In this document: in pieces, positions 35,265 through 44,434 of the stretch | Position numbering within the stretch: the stretch's first letter is position 1 | How the letters are laid out: every line of letters starts with the position of its first letter | DNA from: Pacificoceanicola onchidii | GTDB lineage: Bacteria > Pseudomonadota > Alphaproteobacteria > Rhodobacterales > Rhodobacteraceae | DNA length: 64,000 bases | Direction: 5' to 3' | NCBI RefSeq assembly: GCF_004804335.1 | Contig: NZ_SRXY01000004.1 | Span: forward strand, 310,001 to 374,000 | Notes under the pieces: generated by a model | What the model was told of the DNA's origin: nothing | The model's database searches: none | What the model saw: only the letters and a program-made list of their open reading frames with translations | Made by a program: the position numbers and the translations under genes

Positions 35265-36182
35265 ATGACGCAGCCAGCCATTCAAATCAAAGGCCTGAGG
35301 AAAACCTATCAGGGTGGCAAGGAAGCTTTGAAAGGCGTCGATCTTGATGTGCCGAGAGGCGCCGTGTTTGGGCTGCTCGGGCCAAACGGCGCGGGCAAAT
35401 CGACCATGATCAATATCCTCGCCGGGCTGGTCACAAAAACGTCCGGATCGGTGGGCATCTGGGGCTGGGATCAGGATCGGAACCCGCGGCAGAGTCGGGC
35501 ATCCATTGGTGTGATGCCGCAGGAATTGAACCTCGATCCGTTCTTTACACCGCGCGGGGCGCTGGAAGTGCAGGCCGGGCTTTATGGTGTGCCCAAAGCA
35601 CAGCGGCGCAGCGACGAGATCCTCGAAATGGTGGGCCTCTCGGACAAGGCCGAAGCCTATGCCCGAACGCTGTCCGGAGGGATGCGGCGGCGCTTGCTTC
35701 TGGCCAAAGCGCTGGTGCACAGCCCACAGGTTCTGGTGCTGGATGAGCCGACGGCCGGTGTGGACATCGAGCTGCGCCAGATGCTCTGGGCCAACGTGCG
35801 AAAGCTGAACCGAGAGCAGGGTGTCACGATCATCCTCACCACCCATTACCTCGAAGAGGCCGAAGAGATGTGCGACGAGATCGCCATCATCAACCACGGC
35901 ACGCTGATCGCCCGGGATTCAACCGCGAACCTTTTGGGGCAACTGGACGCCAAGACAATGATCATCCTGCCGGACGAGAAACCGGCCCAATTGCCCGAGG
36001 CGGCAGGAGTCAGCGTAGACGTGCGCGAAGACGGATCACTGGCGCTAAGCTACAATGCCAAGGAAACCTCGCCGGAAAGCGTGCTTGGTGCCGTGCACAC
36101 CGCAGGCATCCGCATTCGGGACGTTCGGACCGAACAGGCCAATCTCGAAGACGTGTTTCTTGATCTGACGCGCGGCGCCTGA
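35265..36182 (+). CDS. ABC-2 type transporter ATP-binding protein
   Basis: 305 residues: Walker A GPNGAGKS, signature TLSGGMRRRLLLAKAL, Walker B VLVLDEPTAGVD and switch TTHYLEEAEEMCDE, followed by a C-terminal extension (about 225-305) typical of CcmA/NodI-type ABC-2 exporters. No permease gene adjoins; the permease at 6387 is 28 kb away and cannot be assigned to it. The substrate is unknown. Confidence 0.9.
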   Translation: MTQPAIQIKGLRKTYQGGKEALKGVDLDVPRGAVFGLLGPNGAGKSTMINILAGLVTKTSGSVGIWGWDQDRNPRQSRASIGVMPQELNLDPFFTPRGALEVQAGLYGVPKAQRRSDEILEMVGLSDKAEAYARTLSGGMRRRLLLAKALVHSPQVLVLDEPTAGVDIELRQMLWANVRKLNREQGVTIILTTHYLEEAEEMCDEIAIINHGTLIARDSTANLLGQLDAKTMIILPDEKPAQLPEAAGVSVDVREDGSLALSYNAKETSPESVLGAVHTAGIRIRDVRTEQANLEDVFLDLTRGA

Positions 36183-36187
36183 CGTAC

Positions 36188-36556
36188 TCAAGCCTTGGCC
36201 AACATGCGTCCAAGCGGGCGGCCCGCCAACACATGCACATGCAGATGCGGCACTTCCTGCACAGCGTGTTCGCCCGCATTGGCGATCAAACGCCAGCCGT
36301 CCTCGGCCACACCTTCTATCTTGCAAACCTCACCCACCGCGCGAACGTAGTCGATGATTTCGACGTCAGTCGCTTCCTGCGCGAAGTGATCAAAACAGAC
36401 ATACGGTCCCTTCGGGATCACCAGAACATGGGTCGGGGCCTGCGGATACAGATCGCGAAACGCCAGCGCATGTTCGGTTTCCAACACGGTTGTGTTGGGG
36501 ATCTCGCCGCGCAGAATCTTGGCGAAAATGTTCTGATCGTCGTAGGTGTAGCTCAT
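36188..36556 (-). CDS. HIT-family nucleotide-binding hydrolase
   Basis: 122 residues of the histidine triad family (HinT-like). The H-x-H-x-H motif lies in EVPHLHVHVLAG, and NIFAKILRGEIPNTTVLE is the typical N-terminal strand. HinT proteins hydrolyse purine nucleotide phosphoramidates. It converges on the ABC ATPase gene with a 5-base gap. Confidence 0.95.
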   Translation of the reverse strand: MSYTYDDQNIFAKILRGEIPNTTVLETEHALAFRDLYPQAPTHVLVIPKGPYVCFDHFAQEATDVEIIDYVRAVGEVCKIEGVAEDGWRLIANAGEHAVQEVPHLHVHVLAGRPLGRMLAKA

Positions 36557-36583
36557 CTTGATCCTCGGGTTCCTTGACCGTCT

Positions 36584-38158
36584 TTAGTCTGCATAAAGAT
36601 AGTCAGTCGAAGCGATGTCCAGCGCCTTTTCCGGGGTCACGGTCAGGAATTCCTGCAAGGCGCGGGCGTTGGCCTCCGGCGCGTCCGCCTCCCGGATGCG
36701 CAGGAAATTGTCAAAGTTGGCGTCCCGAATGCGATCGCTTTCATGCAGCATGTCGTTGCGCACTGTCGGCAAAAGCCGCTGCAATGTCTCTCTTGGCGTG
36801 CGCTCACCGGCCAGTCCAACACGCTTGGCATGGCCGATCAGGTAGTCATCCGTAAACAGGCATTCGATTTCCAGCATCCGGGTCAGAGCGCGGTCGTGGC
36901 CGAAGTCTTCGAGCAGATCGAGATTGGCCGGGTCCATGCAGACGATCAACCGATCCGTCTCGTAGTAATCATACAACATCCGCATCAACGCCCGCCTGTG
37001 GCGGTGGCGTTTTTCCATGCTGGTCTGAATGCCGCCCAAATCCGGCAACGGGCATTCCTGTTCGTTGAACAGATACTCGATGCAGGGGATATTCGTCATC
37101 TGTCGAACCCGCTCTAGCAAGCGTTTGGCCACGTGCCATTTCTTGCAGACCACGATCAGCAGTTCCCGCTCCCGCCCGAGCGAGCTTTCCTTTTCCCAAA
37201 AACGTGGGGCAAACCGGCGACCGATGCGGCCTTTCTCGGTCAGGAACTTGTAGAGCGAACGGCCCTCGTTCGAAATCTGGAACCGCACGCCTTCGGAGGC
37301 ATAAAGAACCCCCAACCGGCGGCGCAGCTCGGTGGCCTCCGGGCTGATTTTTCGGGCAAAAAGGAAGTCCTGCGAGAGCAGAAGATCATAGTGATCGTTA
37401 TAAAGCGTCACCGGCATCCCGTAGTCCGAAAACATCAGAAACGTCAGCGTCCGGCTATCGATCTCATGGCCTGGAACCAGATGACGAACAACGGTCTGAA
37501 AGAATGTCTCATCCGGAATCCAGGTGGTTCTGAAGAACCGCATGACATCGCGGCGGCGCTTGGCAAAGTCGAGGATCCATTCGACCGTCCGGCGGCGCAG
37601 GCACCACCACTGGCTGCCGATCATGATTTCAAGATCGTCCGGGATCTTGCGCGTGAGACCAAGGCGCTTTTGCACCTCGAACATCGCGTAGAATCGCTGT
37701 TTCTGACTGCGTTCGTTGAACCAGTGCCGATAGATCAGCCGTTCCTCTCGCCAGCCGGTCTTGATCCAATCCGACTGAAAATAATCAAAGGATTCAATGT
37801 AGTCGCAATCGCGCCGGTCGAGGAACTCATGCGCATATTCCGCCGACTTGATCGCCATGCAATCCCCAGAGAGCATGTAGAAATGCGTGGCGCGCGGAAA
37901 CCGGTCAACAGCCGCTTCAACTGCATTGAGAGAGGCCTGCACAAGGCTCCACTCACCCCAGCCGCATTTGATCCGCTTGGCAAAGGTGACGTTGGGATTG
38001 TCCTTGAGCGCGCGTTTGATCTTCAGGAAGTCTTCTTTCGGCGCACGCGCGTCGAAGTGGATGGACATATAGTCCCCCACAGCGGTCAGGCTCTGCGCCT
38101 GTTTGATGATGGCGTCAGGCTCTTTGTGACACAGAAGTATGAAGGCAATTTTTGCCAT
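36584..38158 (-). CDS. Second GT14-type (Branch-like) glycosyltransferase with C-terminal extension
   Basis: 524 residues. It shares the build of the protein at 13656-15356: IAFILLCHKEPD start, CGWGEWSLVQASLNA, FYMLSGDCMAIKSAEYAHEF, GSQWWCLRRRTVEW and WIPDETFFQT in the GT14 half, then a 230-residue extension of the DUF5927/5928 type (name from memory). The extension here includes ELLIVVCKKWHVAKRLLER. No membrane segment is visible. It diverges from a sulfotransferase gene, 143 bases between starts, repeating the GT14/sulfotransferase pairing of the main cluster. Confidence 0.82.
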   Translation of the reverse strand: MAKIAFILLCHKEPDAIIKQAQSLTAVGDYMSIHFDARAPKEDFLKIKRALKDNPNVTFAKRIKCGWGEWSLVQASLNAVEAAVDRFPRATHFYMLSGDCMAIKSAEYAHEFLDRRDCDYIESFDYFQSDWIKTGWREERLIYRHWFNERSQKQRFYAMFEVQKRLGLTRKIPDDLEIMIGSQWWCLRRRTVEWILDFAKRRRDVMRFFRTTWIPDETFFQTVVRHLVPGHEIDSRTLTFLMFSDYGMPVTLYNDHYDLLLSQDFLFARKISPEATELRRRLGVLYASEGVRFQISNEGRSLYKFLTEKGRIGRRFAPRFWEKESSLGRERELLIVVCKKWHVAKRLLERVRQMTNIPCIEYLFNEQECPLPDLGGIQTSMEKRHRHRRALMRMLYDYYETDRLIVCMDPANLDLLEDFGHDRALTRMLEIECLFTDDYLIGHAKRVGLAGERTPRETLQRLLPTVRNDMLHESDRIRDANFDNFLRIREADAPEANARALQEFLTVTPEKALDIASTDYLYAD

Positions 38159-38301
38159 CTTGGAAACAGTCTGCCCTACTTTTGCCAGATTGGTTATGTG
38201 ATAAGGGTGAAAGGACGTTGAAGAAACCTGTTTTCTTTGCTTTTTCTTGAGAAGTTTGGTTGCAGGGTTAGCCCGAAAGGGCCTTTTGGGAGGTAGAGTG
38301 C

Positions 38302-39120
38302 ATGGGATTTCCAGGCACCTGGATGACAGAAAGTCAGAGCGTTGTTTACCGGGTTGTGCCGAAGTGCGCCTGTTCGACCATCGGCCAGATCATGTATTAT
38401 TCCGATCACGGCCAGTTCTTCGACGGTGACATTCACGACGCGACCGATGGCATGCACAAATGGGCGATTGAGGCGTCGCAGCCTGCGATTAAGGCCAATG
38501 TCAAAACCCGAACGTCCTACACGTTTACCTGCGTCCGCAATCCTTACACCCGCGTCCTGTCGAGCTTTTTCGACAAGATTTGCGGCATCCAGCGCAACGG
38601 CAAACGCTACCGCGGCAATCTCGTCCCGCTGCTGATCCAGAAATACGGGATCGAGGTTGGCGGGCCGGACGGGCAGGACGAATTTGACCAGATCAAAAGC
38701 TTCCGCCGCTTCCTTCTATTCGTCCGCGACACCATCCGCTGGCGCCGCCCGATGGAGCCTGACATTCACTGGAGCGCCATGTCAGGGCATGTGAGTACCT
38801 TCATCGTCAATGGCGGCCGCTACAACAAGATCTTCTGGACAGAGCAATTCAACGACGGAATGCAAAGCGTGCTGGATCAGATCAACACGCCGCATGCCAT
38901 CGATCTGTCCGCAATCCCGCGTTTCAACGAAAGCGAAGGGCACGGACCGAAACGGGCGCATCCGGTCGAAGACTACTTCGACGATCTGTCGATGCATCTG
39001 ATGAAGGAAATCTATCACCGGGATTTTGCGCTGTTCAAATACGACTTCGACAACCCGTCGAACAAGATGCCTATCGGAGAGATCGACTTGAACGAAGTGC
39101 ACGCAAAACTGGGCGACTGA
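38302..39120 (+). CDS. Sulfotransferase (Sulfotransfer_2 type)
   Basis: 272 residues. VYRVVPKCACSTIGQIM is the 5'-phosphosulfate loop (P-K-C-A-C-S-T) and FTCVRNPYTRVLSSFFDKI the 3'-phosphate motif, as in Golgi-type carbohydrate sulfotransferases and their bacterial homologues. The lysine and the Cys-x-Cys-Ser-Thr pattern are intact, unlike the second unit of the protein at 15364. A strong GGGAGG site precedes the ATG by about 9 bases. It stands opposite a GT14-type gene and may sulfate the same polymer. Acceptor unknown. Confidence 0.82.
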   Translation: MGFPGTWMTESQSVVYRVVPKCACSTIGQIMYYSDHGQFFDGDIHDATDGMHKWAIEASQPAIKANVKTRTSYTFTCVRNPYTRVLSSFFDKICGIQRNGKRYRGNLVPLLIQKYGIEVGGPDGQDEFDQIKSFRRFLLFVRDTIRWRRPMEPDIHWSAMSGHVSTFIVNGGRYNKIFWTEQFNDGMQSVLDQINTPHAIDLSAIPRFNESEGHGPKRAHPVEDYFDDLSMHLMKEIYHRDFALFKYDFDNPSNKMPIGEIDLNEVHAKLGD

Positions 39121-39129
39121 AGGCGGCTC

Positions 39130-39711
39130 TCAGTCGGGAAGCTCGCTCGACGGGATAACCGGGAAAAACTGCCCCCCGGACCAGAGGCCAAACCAGCCGT
39201 CCACATGACATCCGAGATCAACCAGCCGGTAAAAACTTTTGCGGTCGATCAACGCTTCGAGATTGGCGCGGATCAGAACATAAGGAGACGGCTCGCCGGT
39301 TTGCGGATCACGCTCGACCCGGATCGGATTGTCCGGTCCGGCCACGGCAAAGTCACCAACATGGGTTTCAAACGTCAAAACTTGCTGCTCGCCCGTGCCT
39401 TCGGGTGTGAAATCCACGGCCACAAAGGGTGCGTCATCCACCGTGATCCCGACCTTCTCGACCGGTGTGACCAGAAAATAGGCGTCTCCGTCCTTGCGCA
39501 GGATCGATGAGAACAATTTGACCAACTCGAACCGCCCGATGGGCGTGCCCAGATAAAACCATGTCCCGTCCCGCGCGATTCGCATGTCCAGATCACCACA
39601 AAACGGCGGATTCCATTTGTGTACAGGGGGCAGCCCCTTGCCTTTTGCGGCAGCACGCGCCGAGGCGGCGAGGCCTTCGGCATTCGGGGTCACGACATTT
39701 TGTCCGCTCAT
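39130..39711 (-). CDS. DUF1285 family protein
   Basis: 193 residues matching DUF1285: PPVHKWNPPFCGDLDMRIARDGTWFYLGTPIGR, then KLFSSILRKDGDAYFLVTPVEK and ALIDRKSFYRLVDLG. Function is unknown. I use the ATG at 39711 (MSGQNV); ATGs at 39723 and just above 39740 are also in frame and cannot be excluded. The frame stays open far upstream through the opposite MoxR gene, which is not part of it. It converges on the sulfotransferase gene (9-base gap). Confidence 0.85.
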   Translation of the reverse strand: MSGQNVVTPNAEGLAASARAAAKGKGLPPVHKWNPPFCGDLDMRIARDGTWFYLGTPIGRFELVKLFSSILRKDGDAYFLVTPVEKVGITVDDAPFVAVDFTPEGTGEQQVLTFETHVGDFAVAGPDNPIRVERDPQTGEPSPYVLIRANLEALIDRKSFYRLVDLGCHVDGWFGLWSGGQFFPVIPSSELPD

Positions 39712-39780
39712 AACTTTTGCCATTTCCGTGTCAAGCGATACACTCATATGAAACGTTATAGTCCGTGCAGGAGAATTGCC

Positions 39781-40788
39781 ATGGCCGAGGCCGAAGATCT
39801 GGTCGCTGAAATCGAAGCGCTTGAGGCGAAGCTGGCCGAAGCCAAGCAATCCATTACTGCCCGGTTCATCGGTCAGGAGCGCGTTGTTGACCTGACGCTG
39901 TCCGCTCTGCTCTGCGGCGGCCATGCCTTGCTGATCGGGCTGCCGGGGCTTGGGAAAACCCGGTTGGTGGAGACACTCAGCACGGTGATGGGCCTTGATG
40001 GCAACCGGATCCAGTTTACGCCGGATCTCATGCCCGCCGATATTCTTGGCTCCGAGGTTCTGGAAACCGGCGCGGACGGCAGCCGCGCTTTCAAATTCAT
40101 CGAAGGTCCGATCTTTTGCCAGCTCTTGATGGCAGATGAGATCAACCGCGCCTCTCCCCGGACTCAATCGGCCCTGCTTCAGGCCATGCAGGAAAAAGTT
40201 GTCACGGTGGCCGGGCAAACCCGCGCGTTGGAGGCCCCTTTCCACGTTCTGGCCACCCAGAACCCGATCGAGCAGGAAGGCACCTACCCGCTTCCCGAAG
40301 CGCAACTTGACCGCTTCCTTGTTCAGATTGACGTGCCTTATCCGGATCGCGAGACGGAAAAGGACATTTTGCTCGCAACCACCGGCATCGAAGAGGCGGA
40401 ATCGCATCAGGTGTTCGATGGTCCTGCCCTGATCGCCGCGCAACGCCTGCTGCGGCGCATGCCGGTGGGTGATGCCGTCGTTGAAATGGTGCTTGATCTG
40501 GTCCGTGCGTTCCGCCCCGACGATCCCGCCGCGCCGGAGCGTGTGAAAGAGATCGTTGCATGGGGTCCGGGACCGCGCGCTGCGCAGGCTCTGATGATGA
40601 CCGTTCGGGCAAGAGCGCTGCTGCAAGGGCGCCTCGTGCCCAGCCCCGAAGACGTGCTCGACATGGCCAAGCCGGTGCTGGTGCACCGCATGGCCCTGTC
40701 CTTCTCCGCCCGCGCACGTGGCGAAGACCTTGGCAATCTGATTGACGAGGTCGCCAGCGGCATGGCGCGCAAAGAGGATGCCGCGTGA
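39781..40788 (+). CDS. MoxR-family AAA+ ATPase
   Basis: 335 residues: Walker A GLPGLGKTR, Walker B LLMADEINRASPRTQSALLQAMQE and sensor 1 LATQNPIEQEGTYPLPEAQLDRFL, all typical of MoxR. These ATPases are thought to act as chaperones with vWA-domain partners. AGGAG is 6 bases before the ATG at 39781. It is the first gene of a run of six on this strand; the next gene (DUF58) overlaps it. Confidence 0.95.
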   Translation: MAEAEDLVAEIEALEAKLAEAKQSITARFIGQERVVDLTLSALLCGGHALLIGLPGLGKTRLVETLSTVMGLDGNRIQFTPDLMPADILGSEVLETGADGSRAFKFIEGPIFCQLLMADEINRASPRTQSALLQAMQEKVVTVAGQTRALEAPFHVLATQNPIEQEGTYPLPEAQLDRFLVQIDVPYPDRETEKDILLATTGIEEAESHQVFDGPALIAAQRLLRRMPVGDAVVEMVLDLVRAFRPDDPAAPERVKEIVAWGPGPRAAQALMMTVRARALLQGRLVPSPEDVLDMAKPVLVHRMALSFSARARGEDLGNLIDEVASGMARKEDAA

Positions 40789-41663
40789 GCGCTGATATCC
40801 TTACCCTCAGGCGTCAGGCTCAGGAGGAAGCAAGCGCCTTTCCGGCGCTGCTGGCCCGGGCCGAGCAGCTTGCGGGAACCGTCCTTTTGGGCGAACACGG
40901 CAGACGGCGCGCCGGGATGGGCGACGACTTCTGGCAATATCGTCCGCTTCGGGCCGGCGACAGTTATCGCCAGATCGACTGGCGCCGCTCGGCGAAAGGC
41001 GACGATCAATTCGTACGCGAACGCGAGTGGCAAATTGCGCAAAGCGTTCAGGTCTGGGTCGACAATGGCGCGTCCATGCGCTTTTCCGGGGATAAGAACA
41101 CGCCAAGCAAAGCCGATCGGGCGCGCCTGATCACGCTGGCAGCTTGCATCCTGCTTTTGCGGGCGGGCGAGCGTGTCGGCTTGACCGGTTGGAGCCTGCC
41201 ACCGCGCAGCGGCAACGTGCAGGTCTTGCGGCTTGCCGAAATGTTCAGCAGCGACGATGAAGCGGATTACGCAGAGCCCGAAGCGCGTGGCATCATTCCG
41301 CATTCCCGTGCTTTGTTTGTCTCTGATTTCCTCGGCGACATCACGGCTGTTGAGAATGCCTTGACCAAGGCAGCAGATCGTGGCGTGCGCGGGCTTTTGT
41401 TGATGGTGCTGGACCCAATGGAAGAGAGCTTTCCGTTTGAGGGACGCACGATATTCGAAAGCGTCGGTGGTTCGCTCGCCCATGAAACGCTCAAGGCGGG
41501 CGATTTGCGCGAGCGCTATGTTGCGCGCCTGACAGAGCGCAAGGCGCGCCTGAATGATCTGTGCCGTCTGACGGGATGGCAATTCAACGTGCATCACACG
41601 AACACAAGCGCGCAATCCGCGCTGCTCTGGCTTTGGCGCGCCATGGATGGGAGCCACGGATGA
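40785..41663 (+). CDS. DUF58 domain protein
   Basis: 292 residues with the DUF58 signature GDDFWQYRPLRAGDSYRQIDWRRSAKGDDQFVRERE, a family with a vWA-like fold that nearly always follows MoxR. It starts with GTG in a 4-base overlap with the MoxR gene (GTGA). It has no membrane segment; other members often have two. It probably pairs with MoxR in the cytoplasm. Confidence 0.93.
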   Translation: MSADILTLRRQAQEEASAFPALLARAEQLAGTVLLGEHGRRRAGMGDDFWQYRPLRAGDSYRQIDWRRSAKGDDQFVREREWQIAQSVQVWVDNGASMRFSGDKNTPSKADRARLITLAACILLLRAGERVGLTGWSLPPRSGNVQVLRLAEMFSSDDEADYAEPEARGIIPHSRALFVSDFLGDITAVENALTKAADRGVRGLLLMVLDPMEESFPFEGRTIFESVGGSLAHETLKAGDLRERYVARLTERKARLNDLCRLTGWQFNVHHTNTSAQSALLWLWRAMDGSHG

Positions 41664-44434
41664 CGGTTTTTGGTGTTCTTGGGTTCGCGTCTCCGTGGCT
41701 TTTACTTGGGCTACTGGCTTTGCCGATCCTATGGATTATTCTGCGCGCTGTCCCGCCCGCCCCGATCCGCAGGCTGTTTCCCGGCGTCGTTCTACTGCTT
41801 GGGCTCAAAGACGACGAACAGGTGAGCGACAGGACCCCGTGGTGGCTGCTGCTGCTTCGTATGCTCGCGGTTGCCGCAGTGATTATCGGACTGGCTGGGC
41901 CGGTTCTGAATCCAGAGGACACCGAAGAAGCCAAGGGCACTGGCCCGCTTTTGGTGGTCATGGATGCCAGTTGGGCGTCCGCCGCCGATTGGCGTGCGCG
42001 CATGGAAACGCTGGATGGCTTGCTTGGACGGGCGTCCAGAGACGGGCGCCGCGCCGCCGTGCTTCAGCTAACCGCCCCCGAAGAGGTCCGCTTCATCGCG
42101 GCAGACGCACTCCGCGCCGGGTTGACGGGCTTGGCGCCGGAACCCTGGACGCCGGAAATGGAACGCATCACCGAAGCCTTGGCCCTGCTCCCGAGTGAAG
42201 CGTTTGACACCTGGTGGATGTCTGACGGACTCCAGCGCGAGTCGCGTTCAACGCTTTTGGAAGCACTCGAAGACCGTGGCCGGGTCACGGTGTTTGAAAG
42301 CCCGCGGAACTTGCTCGCGCTTGAACCCGCGCGATTTGAGGAAGGCGCGTTGCAGATCGTCGCTCATCGCTTGCGCGCGGGCCCAGAGGTGGAAGTCACG
42401 CTTGTCGGAGAAGGCAAGGATCCGGCGGGCAACGATGCAATCCTTCTGCGCTCTCCCATCGTGTTTGGCTCGGGCGAAACCCGCGCCGAAACCGCGATTG
42501 CCGCCCCTGCCGAGTTGCGCGCCCGCATAACCCGTTTTGAGATTCAAGGGAATCGCAATGCTGGCGCCGTGACCTTGCCGGATGACAGTCTGCAAAGACG
42601 TGAGGTTGCGCTGATCGCGGGACGTGAGGACCGCGAAGGGCTGGAACTGCTCTCGCCGCTCCATTACCTCGAAAAGGCGCTGATCCCGACCGCCGATCTG
42701 CTCGACGGCGCGCTGACGGACATTCTTCCCGCAAACCCGGATGTGATTGTCCTCGCCGATGTCGCGACCTTGTCAGAGGCCGAAACCGAAGGCCTTCTGG
42801 AGTGGCTCGAAAAGGGTGGCATGCTCTTGCGCTTTGCCGGGCCGCGCCTTGCGGCGAGCGATGTCAGCCGCGTGGATGAAGACCCCCTGATGCCCGTGCG
42901 CCTGCGCGCCGGGGGACGCACCGTGGGGGGTGCCATGAGTTGGGGCGAACCAAAGGCGCTCGCGCCTTTCGACGAAGACAGCCCGTTTGCAGGTCTGCGC
43001 GTGCCCGAAGATGTCTCGGTCAGCAGCCAGGTCATGGCCCAGCCGGACCCGACCTTGGCCGACCGTGTCGTGGCGCAATTGACTGATGGCACACCTTTGG
43101 TCACGCGCAAGCGCGTTGGGCAGGGCCAGATTGTGCTGTTCCACGTGACCGCCAATGCCGAATGGTCGACGCTTCCCTTGTCCGGCTTGTTTGTTCAGAT
43201 GCTGGAACGCCTTGCTGTTTCCTCGCTGGCCGAAGCGCCGGAGGCCGCCGAGTTGGAAGGCACCATCTGGCAACCGCTGCGCGTTCTGGATGCCTTTGGC
43301 GCGGCTCAGGATGCCGGAACGCTGCCCGGCTTGCCGGGTGAGCGGCTTGTATCGGATCCGTTGGGCCCGGACCTGCGCCCCGGCATTTATCAGGGCGAAG
43401 AACGCAGCCTCGCGCGCAACGTCACATCAATCGACGCCAGCCTCGCCCCCGCAGTCTGGCCTGATCGCATAACCGTCGAAGGCCTGCGCGCACCGCAGGA
43501 AACGCCGTTGGCGGGATGGCTTCTGGGGCTCGCGATTGCGCTTCTTCTGGCAGATGTCATCGCGTCTCTGGCCTTGTCCGGAAGGCTGCGCGGGCCGCGT
43601 GCGGCTGGCCCTGCGGTTGTCCTGCTCGCCTTGTTCAGCCTGCCCGAAGCAGGCTTCGCTCAGGGAACCGATGCAGATGACCGCTTGGCAATCGCGGCCA
43701 GCGCAGAAGTGGTTCTGGCCCATGTCCTGACCGGGGATGCGCGGTTGGATGAACTGGCTGAGGCTGGCCTGCGCGGGCTCTCCGACACGCTTTTCTTCAG
43801 AACCTCGGTAGAGCCTTCGGGCCCCATGGGGGTAGATCTGGAAGTCGACGAACTGGCGTTTTTCCCGCTGCTCTACTGGCCGATCACGCCGGACCAGCCC
43901 ACACCATCCGACGCAGCCTATGCCAAACTGAACGACTATCTCCGCTCCGGTGGCATGATCGTGTTCGACACGCGGGATGCTGATATTGCCGGTTTCGGGG
44001 CAAACACGCCGAACGGTCGCAAACTTCAGGATCTGGCCCGCCCGCTTGATATCCCACCGTTAGAGCCGGTCCCGGAAGACCACGTGCTGACCCGGACGTT
44101 CTATCTCCTGCAGGATTTCCCCGGTCGCTATTTCGGCCGTGATGTCTGGGTCGAGGCCTCGCCGCCAGATGCAGAACTGATCGACGGCATGCCTTTCCGG
44201 AATCTCAATGACAATGTTACCCCGATCGTCATCGGCGGCAATGACTGGGCATCGGCGTGGGCCGTGGATGAACGCGGTCAGCCGCTTGTGCAGTTGGGTC
44301 GCGGTTACAGTGCCGAGCGCCAGCGGGAGATTGCGGCACGGTTCGGCGTCAATCTGGTGATGCATGTGCTGACCGGGAATTACAAAAGCGATCAGGTGCA
44401 TGTGCCTGCTTTGCTGGACAGGCTTGGGCAATGA
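41660..44434 (+). CDS. BatA-type N-terminus plus DUF4159 membrane protein
   Basis: 924 residues. The N-terminus (about 1-90) has two membrane segments of the BatA type (ASPWLLLGLLALPILWIIL; WWLLLLRMLAVAAVIIGLAGPVL) followed by a vWA-like region (LLVVMDASWASAADW). A further segment lies near 617-640, then VVLLALFSLPEAGFAQ and a DUF4159 domain (about 700-920: AFFPLLYWPITPDQPTPSDAAYAKLNDYL). The vWA MIDAS is degenerate (DASWASA for DxSxS), so metal binding is doubtful. Starts by ATGA overlap with DUF58 and overlaps the next gene by 4 bases. Confidence 0.88.
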   Translation: MTVFGVLGFASPWLLLGLLALPILWIILRAVPPAPIRRLFPGVVLLLGLKDDEQVSDRTPWWLLLLRMLAVAAVIIGLAGPVLNPEDTEEAKGTGPLLVVMDASWASAADWRARMETLDGLLGRASRDGRRAAVLQLTAPEEVRFIAADALRAGLTGLAPEPWTPEMERITEALALLPSEAFDTWWMSDGLQRESRSTLLEALEDRGRVTVFESPRNLLALEPARFEEGALQIVAHRLRAGPEVEVTLVGEGKDPAGNDAILLRSPIVFGSGETRAETAIAAPAELRARITRFEIQGNRNAGAVTLPDDSLQRREVALIAGREDREGLELLSPLHYLEKALIPTADLLDGALTDILPANPDVIVLADVATLSEAETEGLLEWLEKGGMLLRFAGPRLAASDVSRVDEDPLMPVRLRAGGRTVGGAMSWGEPKALAPFDEDSPFAGLRVPEDVSVSSQVMAQPDPTLADRVVAQLTDGTPLVTRKRVGQGQIVLFHVTANAEWSTLPLSGLFVQMLERLAVSSLAEAPEAAELEGTIWQPLRVLDAFGAAQDAGTLPGLPGERLVSDPLGPDLRPGIYQGEERSLARNVTSIDASLAPAVWPDRITVEGLRAPQETPLAGWLLGLAIALLLADVIASLALSGRLRGPRAAGPAVVLLALFSLPEAGFAQGTDADDRLAIAASAEVVLAHVLTGDARLDELAEAGLRGLSDTLFFRTSVEPSGPMGVDLEVDELAFFPLLYWPITPDQPTPSDAAYAKLNDYLRSGGMIVFDTRDADIAGFGANTPNGRKLQDLARPLDIPPLEPVPEDHVLTRTFYLLQDFPGRYFGRDVWVEASPPDAELIDGMPFRNLNDNVTPIVIGGNDWASAWAVDERGQPLVQLGRGYSAERQREIAARFGVNLVMHVLTGNYKSDQVHVPALLDRLGQ

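Noticed and set aside
39712-40686. In-frame N-terminal extension of the DUF1285 gene to 40686
   Set aside because: It runs antisense through the MoxR gene; DUF1285 proteins are about 180-200 residues, and the family homology starts after 39711.
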